From positions 8,370,001 through 8,434,000 of the forward strand of contig NC_079879.1 of assembly GCF_029227915.1 (NCBI RefSeq): 64,000 nt of DNA, read 5' to 3'. The notes under the pieces were generated by a model. The model had not been told where the DNA came from. It did no database searches and saw only the letters and a list, made by a program, of their open reading frames with translations. The position numbers were made by a program, and so were the translations under genes. Origin of the DNA: Hydractinia symbiolongicarpus (taxonomy: Eukaryota; Cnidaria; Hydrozoa; Anthoathecata; Hydractiniidae). The stretch's first letter is position 1; the number at the start of each line of letters is the position of its first letter. Below, in pieces: positions 46,318 through 58,638 of this stretch.

Positions 46318-49300
46318 ATGGTGACAACATCCGAGTCTCACAACAATCTGGTGCAGATAACGTTATGTGTGGTTCAGCTTCAACTCCTTGTAAAACATTT
46401 ATGTATGCTTTCACACATAGAGCTGTGGAAAATGATTGCATTCTGATAGATGGTGGGGGTGATTCACATCATCCGTTAATTTACCACATCAATTCTTCGT
46501 TGCATATCAAGTTCAACTTAACAATCAAAGGAACATATCCTTCTCCTGTTTTTGCAACAAACGAGAATAGTAATGGCGACTTCTCACTTTTTAACATCAG
46601 CAGTTTAAAGATTGTTCATTTATGTTTTGAAGGAATCTATTTTGAGAACATATCTCTGGTTTATATCTCGACAGATGCAAATTTATCTTTGTACAACTCT
46701 ACAATAACAAACAACAAAAACCCTTTAATTTCATTTGCAAGTAGATGTGACCGATTTAAAAAAGTATATACAATAATCAAGAACTGTTCGTTTGTCAAAA
46801 CAGGTCAGTTAACAACAACTTTGATTGATGTGGCTTATACACTCGTTATTCAAAATAGCACTTTTTTAAACGGTAGTAACATTTTGCATCTTCAAGTTTC
46901 GAGTTTGAAGAGAAAGGGAAGTGTGGAAATAGACATAAGGCGCAGCAGTTTTGAAAACACACATAGCCCGTTGTTTCTGTTTGGCGATACGAAACGGAAA
47001 CACTCCACATTGAAAATACGCAACTGCAATTTTACCAACACTTCTAAAACTGGTGCCCCATTAAGAATAATCAGCATTAAACAATTGATCATACGTAAAT
47101 CGATTTTTGCAAATAATCGTGGTAGCTCAGCTGGAGCACTTTTGATTAGCGATGTCCGCCTATTAATAATAACGGATACAAAATTTATAAAAAATAGAAG
47201 TGTTAAATTTAACGGCGGGGCTATAATGGCTAGACATGTAAACACTGCTTTTATGGATAAATGTTTATTTATTAAAAACAGTGCGCAGGTGAGTGGAGGT
47301 GCTATATATAAAGAAAGCACTGTTCTAACAATTCGAGACTCGATATTTGATAGTAATTCAGCAAAATCAGCGGGAGGTGCGATATTTGGTGATGCGAATA
47401 AAAAACATCTAAAATTATGGAATGTTATAATGTATAGTTCTATGAAAAATAAAAAAGTCTATGGAAGTCTGGTAAACGGCGGAAATTTAATCATGAAGAA
47501 TGTGAAAATGGTAGTAAGACCAGTCCGGGGCATAAAATACGTTGACGGCCTTATTAAGGTCTTTGGTTCAAATCCTGGATATGTTAATAATTTTACTTTC
47601 ATTTGTCCTGCTAACAATAAAGTTGAACTCAACAATCGAGAATTCTTTTACGCTTTGTCAGTAACATGTTCAAGATGCACTAGAGGAAGTTACAGTTTAG
47701 ACAATGGCCAAGTTCACTTTGGAAATAATCCCAAGCTTTATGTAAAACAAAATGTAACTTGCAAGAAATGTCCTAACGGAGGCATGTGTGATGACAACAT
47801 TCTAACCAGTCAAGGCAATTTTTGGGGATACGTTACAACAGATGGTGATGTACATTTTATACCCTGCCCTCCAAAGTATTGTTGCAAACCTGGAAAGTGT
47901 GAAAGTTACAATTCTTGCTACAAACATCGAGAAGGGAGATTATGTGGAAGATGCGAAAAGGGATATTCTCTAGACGTCTTCAGCCACAACTGTGTTTTAA
48001 CAGATCAAACAAATACAAGTATTTTCTGGATTAGCTTCGTCGCCTTAGGATTTACACTGACCTATACACTGATGTATATGAAAAAAATATTGATAGTATG
48101 CAAAGTATCCTTTTGTAAAGTAATAAACCTGTTTAGGAAGTGTAAAACCTTGAAAAAAGACCAAAGTGGAAAGGATGATATACCGTATTTGTCCAGTATC
48201 AATAACATAGTAACCAGCAATGAAAACATTCCAGAGAAGGGTTTTAATACGGGTACGAGCGTGATGGGTTATGTAAAAAATTTATTTATGTTTTATCAAA
48301 CTGCTTCGTTGTTGCATGTCGTTCATCCTGTTCAGCATGGTTTCTTTCTGCAGATTAAAAACTTCTTTTCAGTAATACTTACTTTCAAGTGTTTGATTTA
48401 CGATAATTTATCAAGGTTATCTCCATTAAATAATATGGGTACAATTGAAAGTGTGCTTATCGATGCTGGTTTTGCATTAAGTTTGTTTGTTATTGTGTTG
48501 TTGTCATATCTTGCATACCTTGCCATAAAGAGAATAAAATCAATCGTAGGGAAAAACAGGGGTGTGTTGACTCAGTCGACAACCGTTACATTTCCCATCA
48601 AATTAAAGCAAACTTTTGTCCAGCTGCTTTTTCTGTGTTACATTCGCATCAGCAACACGGCTTTCAAAATGATTCATTGCGTCAATATTCAGGAACATAA
48701 TTACTTGTATATACACGGAGATATTGCATGCTACACCTATTGGCAGTACATTGTCATATCGTTTACAATAATTTGGGTTTTCCCATTTTCGGTAGCTGTC
48801 TTCGTGGCAACTAAATTATATGCAAAGGGTCAAATCTCAACTCGGACATTTTTCATCGTACTGTTATTTCCTCCTTTATTTTTGCTTTGTTTGAAAATAA
48901 AATCCACTGAACCAACTGGAGAAAGCGAACAAGACCAAGTTGAGCAAGAAAGTATACTAAGTGTAATCAATGGACAATTCAGAAGTGTAATAAAGGTAGA
49001 AGAAGAAATCAACCAACGTCAACATGAGAAGAGAATAAACTGGGAAGCAATATTAGTTGTCAGACGCCTGGTTTTTGTTGCAGTAAGCATATTCGTAATC
49101 AATCCTCTGTCTCGTTTATACCTCATGCTGCCACTTTTGGTGTTTGTGCTTTTGCTGCATTGGTACGTTAAACCTTACCACAGCGATAGAATGAACTTAA
49201 CGGAGACTGTGTCTATATTGCTTCTCCTGATATTAACGACAGTGAATTTGTTTTGGGCTTGTGACTATATGAGTCCACTTACATCAATAGCACAGTACGA

Positions 49301-49439
49301 CTCCATTGTTACTGCCCTGGGATATGTCGAACACTTGATATATATGTCACCATTTATTGCTTTGTTGTTATTTTGTGCATGCGGTTTGATCCAGAAGTTA
49401 TGGAGATGTACAAAACAATGTTTTACAGTACAAACTTAA
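46318..49439 (+). CDS. Copy D: beta-helix/Cys-rich/multi-pass membrane protein, main exon
   Basis: With the exon at 44093 this gives about 1057 residues. The acceptor CTTTTAG ends at 46317 and the exon opens (G)AT GGT GAC, in phase with exon 1. The ectodomain has NGGAI, SGGAI and AGGAI repeats and is clearly diverged from A and B (for example RRSSFENTHSPLFLFGD against IYHSSFSQSKNVLLF). The Cys-rich block (CPPKYCCKPGKCESYNSCY, GRLCGRCEKGYSLD) is nearly identical to A/B even at DNA level. About ten membrane segments follow, with cytoplasmic loops more variable. C-terminal motifs INWEAILVVRRLV, HWYVKPYHS and FWACDYMSPL are conserved. It is intact and presumably functional. Unlike A and B, I found no AATAAA soon after the stop. 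Confidence 0.87.
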
Positions 49440-49951
49440 GGATGAGAATTTTTTTCCAGAAGATAAGTATTTGTAATTTTCATTTTCAAGAAGAAATTCT
49501 ACAATATGAGTCTTTAACAACGGCTTGGAGAGGTTTCATACCGTCTCGTACCCTCTCTCTGCAAAGAAGGTTTCGCGAGATATCCTTTTATTTATTTATT
49601 TTTCTTACACAACACCTCTTTAATCTTTAATCGGGATCGAATTTCGTACCAGATAGGTTGTCTGTCCACACGTACTGAGCCTATCTTGCGAAAAGGAAAG
49701 ATCTGTTTTGTTTTCGCTCCAATATTGCATTCAATTGCTTTGCGAAAGATATGTCTGTGTCGCCCTTATAATATTTTTATCGCTCAATGTAAAAAAAAAT
49801 ACGCGACGTGTTTTTAAAGGAGAAAATACGGCTTCGCTTCAAAGAACCTATTAATAATCCAACCACTCAGTCTTCTGGCTCTAAATGGGAAGGGGCATAA
49901 AATTAAAGTCCCTTAGCCTAAACTTGCGAGGATAGTATTGCTTTCCAAATC

Positions 49952-50075
<124 letters not shown>

Positions 50076-50963
50076 AATTTTACTTTAGAATGCGTGAAGG
50101 TTTTTTCGCAAAATTTGTCCTAAGAATGCAAGATCATACTTTTTGCCAAAAATATGGCAGTTTTTTTTTGACACGCAAAAGTTTTTTGCTCGTGAAAGTT
50201 TCTGCCCCTTAAAGTAGCAAATCTTCTGGTCATGATCTTCTCTTGTCTATGACTAAATATATGGAAACGAAGCTAAATTTTCAAACTTAAATAACTTGGA
50301 AGGTAAGGAAGGAAGGAGGTTTCTTTACAAATTTTCTCCATATGAAGTTGACTTTACTACATGATTAAGTAACTAAACATGGAAACGACAAACATAAAAA
50401 TGTATGAGGGTCACACCACGTACAGTCGAACTTTTATAGCTATGAAAAATTCATTATAATATACATGTGGCAATCATCCTATAGGAATCGCGCCGTTCAG
50501 CATTGCCCATCTTTTCGTAAAAGGTGATCAACTTTACACAACACAGCAGTGGCTCAGTTTTGAAAAAAAAGGTCAGGTGACATGAGGCCTGGTCTGCAAA
50601 TTATAGTGCAAAATTTAAAAATGGCAGAGAAACGCGTTGAAAAACGAAAGGTAAAAAGGGATTTTAACAAGGAAAATGCGTGCAAAATCAGTATATATTG
50701 TTAAGCGATCTAAGAGCTGTGGTATTGCAGTAAAATTGATTCTGTAATGTGTATTTACAAAATAATAGCCCCCCTGGAAGTCAAAATTAGTTACCAAAAT
50801 GCTACCCCAACCTTAAGACCTGGACCTGTGAGAAGGTGCACACCACACACAACCACCACACTCTAAAGCTAAAGTATAAGTTCTGGCTCCTAATTCTCCG
50901 TGTTACAGCCAATATCCTTTGCTAAGGAGTCATCATCAAAAATAAACTTAGCAAACTTGACAG

Positions 50964-51099
50964 TTTTTTTGGAAAAGTCTTTCAGATCAAGTTGTTCCTT
51001 TTCCCTAACCGTCCTTAAGATGTGGTGCACCAAATCTTAAGGACGGTTAGGAAAAAGGAACAACTTGATCTGAAAAAATCTAAGACTTTTCCAAAAAAA
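50964..51099. repeat. Large near-perfect palindrome (~64-bp arms)
   Basis: The left arm 50964-51021 and right arm 51034-51099 are reverse complements with one mismatch and one 8-base bulge in the right arm (TCTAAGAC side). The centre TGGTGCACCA is itself palindromic, so there is almost no loop. It is either a recent foldback insertion or a long hairpin RNA source. No target-site duplication was identified. Confidence 0.85.
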
Positions 51100-52764
51100 A
51101 TCACCAATCTTACAACTGTCACATCCTTCTCTTTGAGAAAGACTGTGCATGACTATGTTTATTTTCTGTGTTACACCATACATTCCTGGTATTTATCTAT
51201 TTTCACAAATCTCCCTATGTTGCATGGCATGTGTGGTGTGTTCAGGACATGATAAAAAATATGAGGCTCTTTTGGCTGAATTGTGGACATTGACATGCAG
51301 TGTTAAGTTTTTATCATTTATGAAATTACTTCAAGTTTTGGTGAAAACAGATTTTGTGTTGTCTTTAAAAAAAGATAAAATTTTAACATTTTGAAGAAAC
51401 CATATCGGTAGGATCACAATTGGATAATTTACACTAAACTAGGAAACAAAAAATGTGTATGTTAAATTTTTACCAATAAAAGAACTAGTATTTGGAAAAT
51501 CCTCATTCTTTATGCATAATCAAAGCTCAAAGGGCTAAAATTTTATTACTACAAAGAAAGACAAACTCTGAGTAAACAGACACAAAATGATAATATTTTA
51601 ACAATTGTGAAGTTTTTGTTATTGTTTTATCATTTTACTGTCACAGTAGACCATTTTATCACTTAAATTACTAGTAAGTTGAAACTTTTATCTTAAGAAA
51701 AGCAAATAAAACTAAAAGTATAGAAATTATATCAAATAAATGATAAAAAACTAACAAGTAGTAGAAGGAATGTATATTAAATTATCAATATTTTGTCAAC
51801 GCTCTGATAGATTTTGTAAATATCTATTTTTTTCTAATTCTTATTTATATGCAAAGTTAGTTTAGTTAAAATAATTCTATAATTAGATCTAGATTTTCAC
51901 AAATATGATAAAACCTTAACAATGTTGATTTTTTATCACAATTCTGTAAGAAAGATATTTTTTAATTTCTTTCCAACGCAGTCTTGTAAAGTACAATAGT
52001 ACCCATCATCTGAGAATTTTTTATTAGACTAAACTAAAAATTGTGTGAGTTATGACAAAATCATTGTTTTCCACAAAATTTCAATGTCCATAATGAAGCT
52101 TCATGTTTTTGATCATGTCCTTCACAGTACAGCACTTATCCCTCCTGGACCCCTCCTGACGATTAGGACTAATCACTTGATTGGGGAAAAGTGCCGTACT
52201 GGTTTACCCATTATATATATGGTTATATTGTCCTTATGTGATTATCTGAACAAATGCTCTAGCTTCACAAAACAACCTTGCAAAAATGCTGGTGAACAAG
52301 GCAGGTGTTTGCAACACAAAGTCAAGCAAAAGCAGAATGGGCTAAAACGTTCTTGTTCTGTGATTTACGTCTTAATTTGTGATGTGTTTTTTTAATGAAA
52401 AACTGACTGAATATTTCTAAAGCCTTTGTTTGAAATGGTTACAATAAGTGGTGTCTTTTCTCAGAATTAGTTAGTGGTGATTTCCATGCTAAAAAATAAA
52501 ACTTTAGCGAGATATGCCAGCTGATCAAAATAGAGAACAACATTATATAACTTTTTAACTAACTGGAGAGAAAAAATGTCATATATACTTTTTTAATAGA
52601 GCATTTTTTTCAAAGAATGGAGCAAAGTGATAAACATTTTAATAAAAACATTTTAACAATATGCTTTTGGTGGAGGGGGAGAATCAGCTCAGAGCGCCAA
52701 GTCAAGAGTGTTTTACCTGTTCAAATTTTTTTCCCTCAGATTATTTTTCTCCTTTAGTAACTCA

Positions 52765-53535
52765 ATTTTTTGTCAGACTTGCAAGCATTGGGTACATAAG
52801 AAGTGCAGTAGTATTAGTGGAAGGTTAAGAGCTGACATACAGTTTGTATGCAAGCGTTGCAAAGGTGAGATTATAGAGAATGAAGTATTTCCAGCTTTAA
52901 AGATGTACAACAGTGGCTCGTTAAAGATAGTTGAGAACTTCTGTTACTTAGGTGATATGTTGGGCAGTGAAGGGGGTATTGGTAGAAGTGTTCCTTGCAG
53001 GATAGGTTCTGCTTGAAAAAAGTTCAGAGAGTTACTTCCTTTGTTGACTAGCAGAGTCCTGTCAATTGAGGTAAAAGGTAGGTTGTATGAGGCCTGTGTA
53101 AGAAGTGTTATGTTGTACGGTAGTGAGACATGGGCAGTTAGGCAGGAAGATCTTGACCGTTTAGAAAGGAATGATATGAGAATGGTTAGGTGGATGTGTA
53201 ATGCCAGTCTGAGAGACAGAAAGAGCTAAGAATCAGGCTAAGTCTCCGTAGAATTAAAGATGTTATCCAGATAAGAAGATTGAACTGGATGGGGCACTTG
53301 GAAAGAATGGAGGAGGATAATTGGGTAAGAAAGTGTAGAGACTTGATAGTTCCTGGGGCAAAGCCCAGAGGCAGACCGAGAAAGACTTGGCAGGAGGTTA
53401 TAAGGACAGACTTGGTACAGAGGAAGTTGAGTTTAGATCTAACACAGTCTAGATCAGATTGGAAGAGGGCCATTAATATACCCCGTCCAACCCATGCTAG
53501 CATGGAAAACGGACGTTAAGCCGAGAATGATGATT
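52765..53535 (+). pseudogene. 5'-truncated LINE 3' end (APE-type style)
   Basis: Encodes the tail typical of many metazoan LINE polyproteins: a zinc-binding segment CQTCKHWVHKKCSSISGRL with a downstream CKRC, then VENFCYLGDMLGSEGG, VKGRLYEACVRSVMLYGSET, RMVRWMC, RRLNWMGHLERME and RGRPRKTWQEVI. Damage: Trp to TGA at 53014-53016 and a frameshift near 53226. The end runs into HASMENG and a TGATGAT-like tail. It is 5'-truncated before the catalytic palm, as usual for dead LINE insertions. Confidence 0.8.
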
Positions 53536-53539
53536 TATG

Positions 53540-55300
53540 GACAATAGAAATTCCTTATAGTATATAAGTTAAATTTATCTATCTTTTAGAATGCAATGAT
53601 CTGGGGATGTGCAGAGTTCCTTATTAGTGTTTTTTAACTCGATTATTCACACACACTAAAATAATGAAACGCGAAATTTCTAAAAAAGACTCAAATGAGC
53701 ATGATTTAGTGAATATTTTTTAAGAATTTTTCTTTTTTATGTTTTAAGGGTTTAAAACCAGGATCTTGTAAAGGTGTTCCGTGCTTCCCCGACATGTTTT
53801 AAAATGGTCTGTCCTATTTTTAAAAGTAATTGAATTGGAAGTAGATAGTGGAATGTATAAAAAAGGTCAAGCCTCTGATGATGTCAGAAAAGAAGTGTAG
53901 GTACAGGGTACAAAACCACTCCTCCTTAAATTCCTTAAATAACCTTAGAAAAAGAAAATCTCCTTAAAAGTACTTAAATATATGCTTAAAAGAAATTGAA
54001 ATTTTAGCTATTCTCCTTAGTTTTTCCTTATTTCTTATTTTTTCTGATCTTAACTTTTTTGGAAATGTCTTCATGGATTGTTCACCACAAGTGAAATAAG
54101 ACATTTTTCTCTGTTACCTGAAATCCTATATTATCTATCTGTCAGGGCATAATTTATATGAATATTTGTATTAATATGTATAATTTTCTTATCATAGAAC
54201 ATAGTATGTAACATTAAAAAAGAGAACTAAAATTGGTATTTTATTCTCGTTCGCAGCAAAAAATTCCTAAAAAATGTCAATTTTTCTCCTTAATTCTCCT
54301 TGATATCCTTACTTTTGTTCTCATTTATTAGTGGCCACCCTAAGGTAAATATGTAGAATGTCTGTAGAATGTCCTATAGATTTTTTAAAGTAAACACCCT
54401 AAATCCAATAGGGTTTTTCGCTCTCATTATGCATAAAGTAAATATTTTTAATAAGGCCAGTATATAATTATATTATAATGCTGTAATTATTATAGCTTAT
54501 ATCTATACTTTTAGTTTTAATTTTTGTTTTAAAGAAGAGTATGTTCTTGAACTGTGGTTAATTTGACCAAAAAAAATCTGTGCAGGTGGATCCCTCTATG
54601 GGTTTTAATAAGTAGTTATATTTATTTATTTAGAATTATTTTCTGTTATAAAAAGAGTATGTTTTTGAACTGTGGTTAGTTTTATCAAAAATGCATTTGA
54701 AAACCATGTTTAGGCAGGTATGGAACAGCTATATATGTTATTTTTTTCGCTGCATATAATTACTTTTCAGATTGATTTTTTTAAGAAATTTTTAAAATGA
54801 TTTCTGATATTTTTAGACAATCAGAAAGAATCACCATTACCAATTGAGGAAGTACGTAAGTTAAAATGCTTTTTGAAGAGATTGTTTGCAAGGTGAATCT
54901 GCAAAATGTGTCATTGTTCTCAAGCTCTTTTAGCTCTCAAAATATTGACAAAGAAAGATTTTTATAATTAATTAATTATGCCACAAAAATTTATAATAGT
55001 GACCTTCCTGGAAAATCTGGGAGAATGAACTTGTCCTTGAAATTGCTAGAATTTTCACAAAAACTATTGAAGATGTCATGAAATTGTCCTGGAAAGTATT
55101 TATGTTGGACAGGGTGGCCCACCTCCTTTAAAATCCCTTAAATCTTTTTTAGGTACACCAATAATAATTTAATAGCTGTATGCCCCAAAAAGAATCCACT
55201 GTTTTTCTCATTTAATCCATGTAACATAAATACAATAATAGACAATACAGACACAAACATCTATTATATCAAAATTAGTTAGATAGATGTGCATATTTTA
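53540..55300. other. Intergenic; repeated CTCCTTAAA-type sequence
   Basis: No confident gene. Blocks around CCTCCTTAAATTCC / TTCTCCTTAATTCTCC at 53920, 54290 and 55120 (and related CCTAAAA words near 58760) look like a dispersed repeat. A possible 39-base exon at 54817-54855 between TTTTTAG and GTAAGT, preceded by ATG...CAG/GTATGG at 54691-54717, is discussed as a finding. Confidence 0.35.
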
Positions 55301-55309
55301 CATGGCTAG

Positions 55310-55626
55310 CCTCACTAATATTGAGGAATATACCCTGTCTATTATTTCCAGGAGGTGCCATGGGTTAAATGGAGAGTTTTGGAGTATTTAATGCTCATTT
55401 TGAGCTACACAGACCCAATTAGGGCCCGCGGTCTACTAGACAACTCCCGGCAACATCCAACGGCCCACACATGAAGCCATCTCCCCAATTTCTCTCACAT
55501 GGCTTGGGTTAACCCAGGGCTATGGTAACATTCACTCGCCCATGTTTAATCGCCGTCAAGAGGAATCGAACCCCGGTCTCACGCACAGAGTACGAGAGCT
55601 ATAACCACTAATCTGCGGCGCCACAA
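55310..55626 (-). mobile_element. tRNA-derived SINE
   Basis: On the minus strand the first ~72 bases (55622-55551) look like a tRNA: GCCGCAG start, A box TTAGTGGTTATAGCTCTC, and B box GGTTCGATTCC preceded by GAGACCGG, with partial acceptor pairing (CGCCG/CGGCG). The body that follows has GGGCGAGTGAATGTTACC, CTGGGTTAACCC and GCCGGGAGTTGTCTAGTAGA blocks. The head is too degenerate for a tRNA gene. The left boundary is approximate. Confidence 0.75.
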
Positions 55627-55629
55627 AGT

Positions 55630-57744
55630 TCATTGCAAAGTCTAACCCCACCAATGTGAAAGATAAACAATTAGCAACGCTGCAAATATTGCAAATTTTT
55701 ATCCAATATGTAAAAAAAAAATGGTTTGCAGAAAATGTAAATTTTATTTCAACAAAAACGTTTTTCAATACATTGCATATATGGTCCTTCCTCACCAAAC
55801 ATTACACAAAATGTCACAAAAAGAACGGTTTTGTAAGAGATAAATCCTAAATTAAATGGAACATATAAGTCCAACATCATTTTTTACGTTGGATTTCTTT
55901 TGACAAAAAAAAATATTTCTTTCATCAACTTACATAATCTCTTTACCAAAAAATCTTACACAAAATTTCAAATCTTGTAAGTAGTTTGTTTTACAGAAGT
56001 TACATCAAATATATATATATAAAAAAATACCAGCTTATATGGTATAAAATCTAATTAAACAAAAAACAGTATTTTTTTGGTACTTCTTTACAAAAGTCAA
56101 ATGGAAAATGGAAAAGAAATAGGATTTTAAGTCATAACATTAAGCAATAACGAACAATTCAACAGTTTGTTTTATGTTAATTTTCCACAAAATGTTACTA
56201 TAAATTTTTGGAACCCACTATTTGCAACACATAAAATACAAATTAACTAAATCGGGTCTTTCAATATGAATTTAAATGATTTTGACAATAGGGGCTGCTA
56301 CCCCTCTGCAGAAATAGCGCAAATTTCTAATTTACTTTTACATTTAGCTAATTTACCTGTGTCAGGATTGATATGTTGATGATGTCATAAAAAAAAACTC
56401 ATTAACCATTTATCAAAAGTACATATCCTTCACATTTTCAAGCTCTACACAGTAAATAATTTTCTCGACCTTATATATATGCGCAACATTACCTTGGTAT
56501 TTCCTTAACTGTTTATCAAAATCACATTATGCTATCAGTGTTTTAAAAGCTAAACAAAAAGTGACAAATGACTAACAATTTTCTCAAAAACATTTTTCTC
56601 TGTGTGTGTCAGGACAGGTCATTGCCAACGTCATCAAAATTCGAATGATGAGATGTAGGGGACCTAAGAATGTGGCATGCAGGTGTCTAATAGATAAACA
56701 TTAAAACTCACAAGATTTCTTTAATTCCAGTAAAAGTAACAAAATTTGACAAAGTTAAAAGGCTTTTTTCTTGTAGCAAGACTCTATCTATTAACATTGA
56801 TGAGTGTTTGCTAACTATAATGTTAGCATTTTTTAAATTAGTGAAGCAATTGCATTGCACTTTTAGGTTTGAGGCCAAATACTTTAAAAACAGATAGAAG
56901 TAACTGACATCCTCTGTGTAAGTAATCCCAAGATGAAACCAATATTCTCTGATGGCTAAGTGTGATGGTGTGTGTATACATATAGTGAATATTTATCATA
57001 GCACATCCGTATTTCATTCTCAACAGAGAATGCTTCACCCCGATCAGACCTCTGATCATGACGGGCGAGTATAATGCGTGTAAGTCATATTGAAGAAATA
57101 TTTGTTCATCACTCTGTCATATTTATTCATCACTAACATACTGCCAAGCAGTAAGCGGGAGGTCCCGCTTTGTGCCCCAATATCTCTTCAATGGTTTGTC
57201 AAAGCCACATTATCCTATACATTTTCTTTATTAGCGTTTCAAGCTCTATAAATTATGGAAGCAATTACTAAACAATTTTTATTTAAAAAAATTGTCCATC
57301 AGAGGGTCATTCCTGACGTTAGGAAAATTATAATGAAATATTTTTCCACTATTCTTCTACCTTGTGGATCACAGGTTTATTGACTAGTTAATAAAATAAA
57401 AGAATAAACTTTTAGATCTTAATTTGGTGCACTAAATCCAAATTTTTGATTTAAAAATACACTGGATAATCCTTTAATGTGACATTAGACATGATGCTTA
57501 AAATGCAAATATAAATTTTTTGCTCATCCAAGGCATCCTAAAATGTTTTCCAACCCTTTTTATTGCAAACTGACATTTGGATATCTGGTCGCCATCACAT
57601 ATTTAAGATAAAATATAAAACTTAAGATAAGTATGCTTCAACTAAATACTGCCATTATAATAGTGTATGAAAATATTTTCGGCTCTTGTATAGAGCTCTT
57701 GTAAACATTGTTTTCTGTATATATATTTTTCTTTCTTGATTTAG
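55630..57744. other. Intergenic, repeat fragments
   Basis: No gene is seen. 56380-56640 and 57150-57387 carry Helitron-interior-like words (ATCCTATACATTTTC, TTAGCGTTTCAAGC, a TGACG(T)...GC block). The second fragment ends in a plausible plus-strand 3' terminus: CTTGTGGATCACAGG, TTTATTGA and CTAG at 57384-57387, followed by T. Confidence 0.45.
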
Positions 57745-57961
57745 CTCGAAAAAACCATTGGTTGTGTATTATGCTATTGGATCAGGGTTGAGTTTGAGCA
57801 TTTTTCTATTTGGAAATGTTATTTATTCTGGATATGATAAACAATTTCGAGAGAATCTACAGACTGTTATTCCACCATTTAAATCCATACTAAACTTTTT
57901 TTATGGTGATATTACCCCAATGTTGCAATTTGAGGAGAAACAAGACAACAGGGAAGCCTGA
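57745..57961 (+). CDS. MIC60-like membrane-anchor exon ending in a stop
   Basis: The acceptor CTTGATTTAG ends at 57744. The frame (two bases from a previous exon, then C) gives SKKPLVVYYAIGSGLSLSIF, a further hydrophobic stretch, YSGYDKQFRENLQTVIP and LNFFYGD, ending TGA after KQDNREA. It parallels the MIC60 exon at 59394-59628 in acceptor phase, Ser/Lys start, transmembrane segment, and the Y..YD..FR..L....P......G motif that follows the MIC60 anchor, but terminates before any splice donor. Interpretations: last exon of a short upstream MIC60-like gene, an alternative terminal exon, or a decayed tandem duplicate. Its upstream exons were not identified with confidence. Confidence 0.55.
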
Positions 57962-58638
57962 ACAATTTAATCTGTGGTTTCGAACGCTCAAGATTTGGGT
58001 TAAGGGCAGCACAGTTTTCTTTTCTGGATTACGAATGCAAACATATTTTTGAATGTCCAGCTGCAGTTGAAAGAAAAAGAAAAGATTTAACATTTGTGTT
58101 CGAACCTGAAAAGAGAATGCTTTAATGTTGTATGGGTATCTTGGACATTAGAGTTTTGCTGTTTTTGTATATGACACTAATCCTTCTGTGAAATTTTTTA
58201 TGAAAATATTGATATAATTTAAAGTTTTCAGAAAGCTTGTATAACATGTTATTAGTGAGAAGTAATTCCCTCTTGATTTGAACTATTGTTTAAGGTTTTA
58301 AGAGGCTTTTTTTAAAAGAAGTTTATATATATATGTATGTTTTTTATCAGCCTAAATGTTCCTTAATCTTTATCCTTAATTTACAGAGCTCTGTTGCTAT
58401 TTTGTATCCAAAAAATTATTTTGAAGAGTGTCCTGCTTATTCTTGTATTTACTTTTTGGATTTCTTCAAAGTTTGTCAGTTAGAAGTTTAGTACTTGTTA
58501 TGTTTACTCAATTTTATTGTACTGTTGCTAGAAAAACCTTATATAGGTGATGTTATAATTTCAATATGTGCTTTCAGGTTAGAAAAAAAGTATGCTAAAA
58601 TGTATATTTTGGTATAATTACGATTTGACATCTACACC

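Noticed and set aside
52045-52395. 116-codon open frame
   Set aside because: Composition is irregular, with no domain or conserved motif; probably chance.
55551-55622. Functional tRNA gene on the minus strand
   Set aside because: A and B boxes are good but the acceptor and anticodon stems do not fold well and a SINE body follows.
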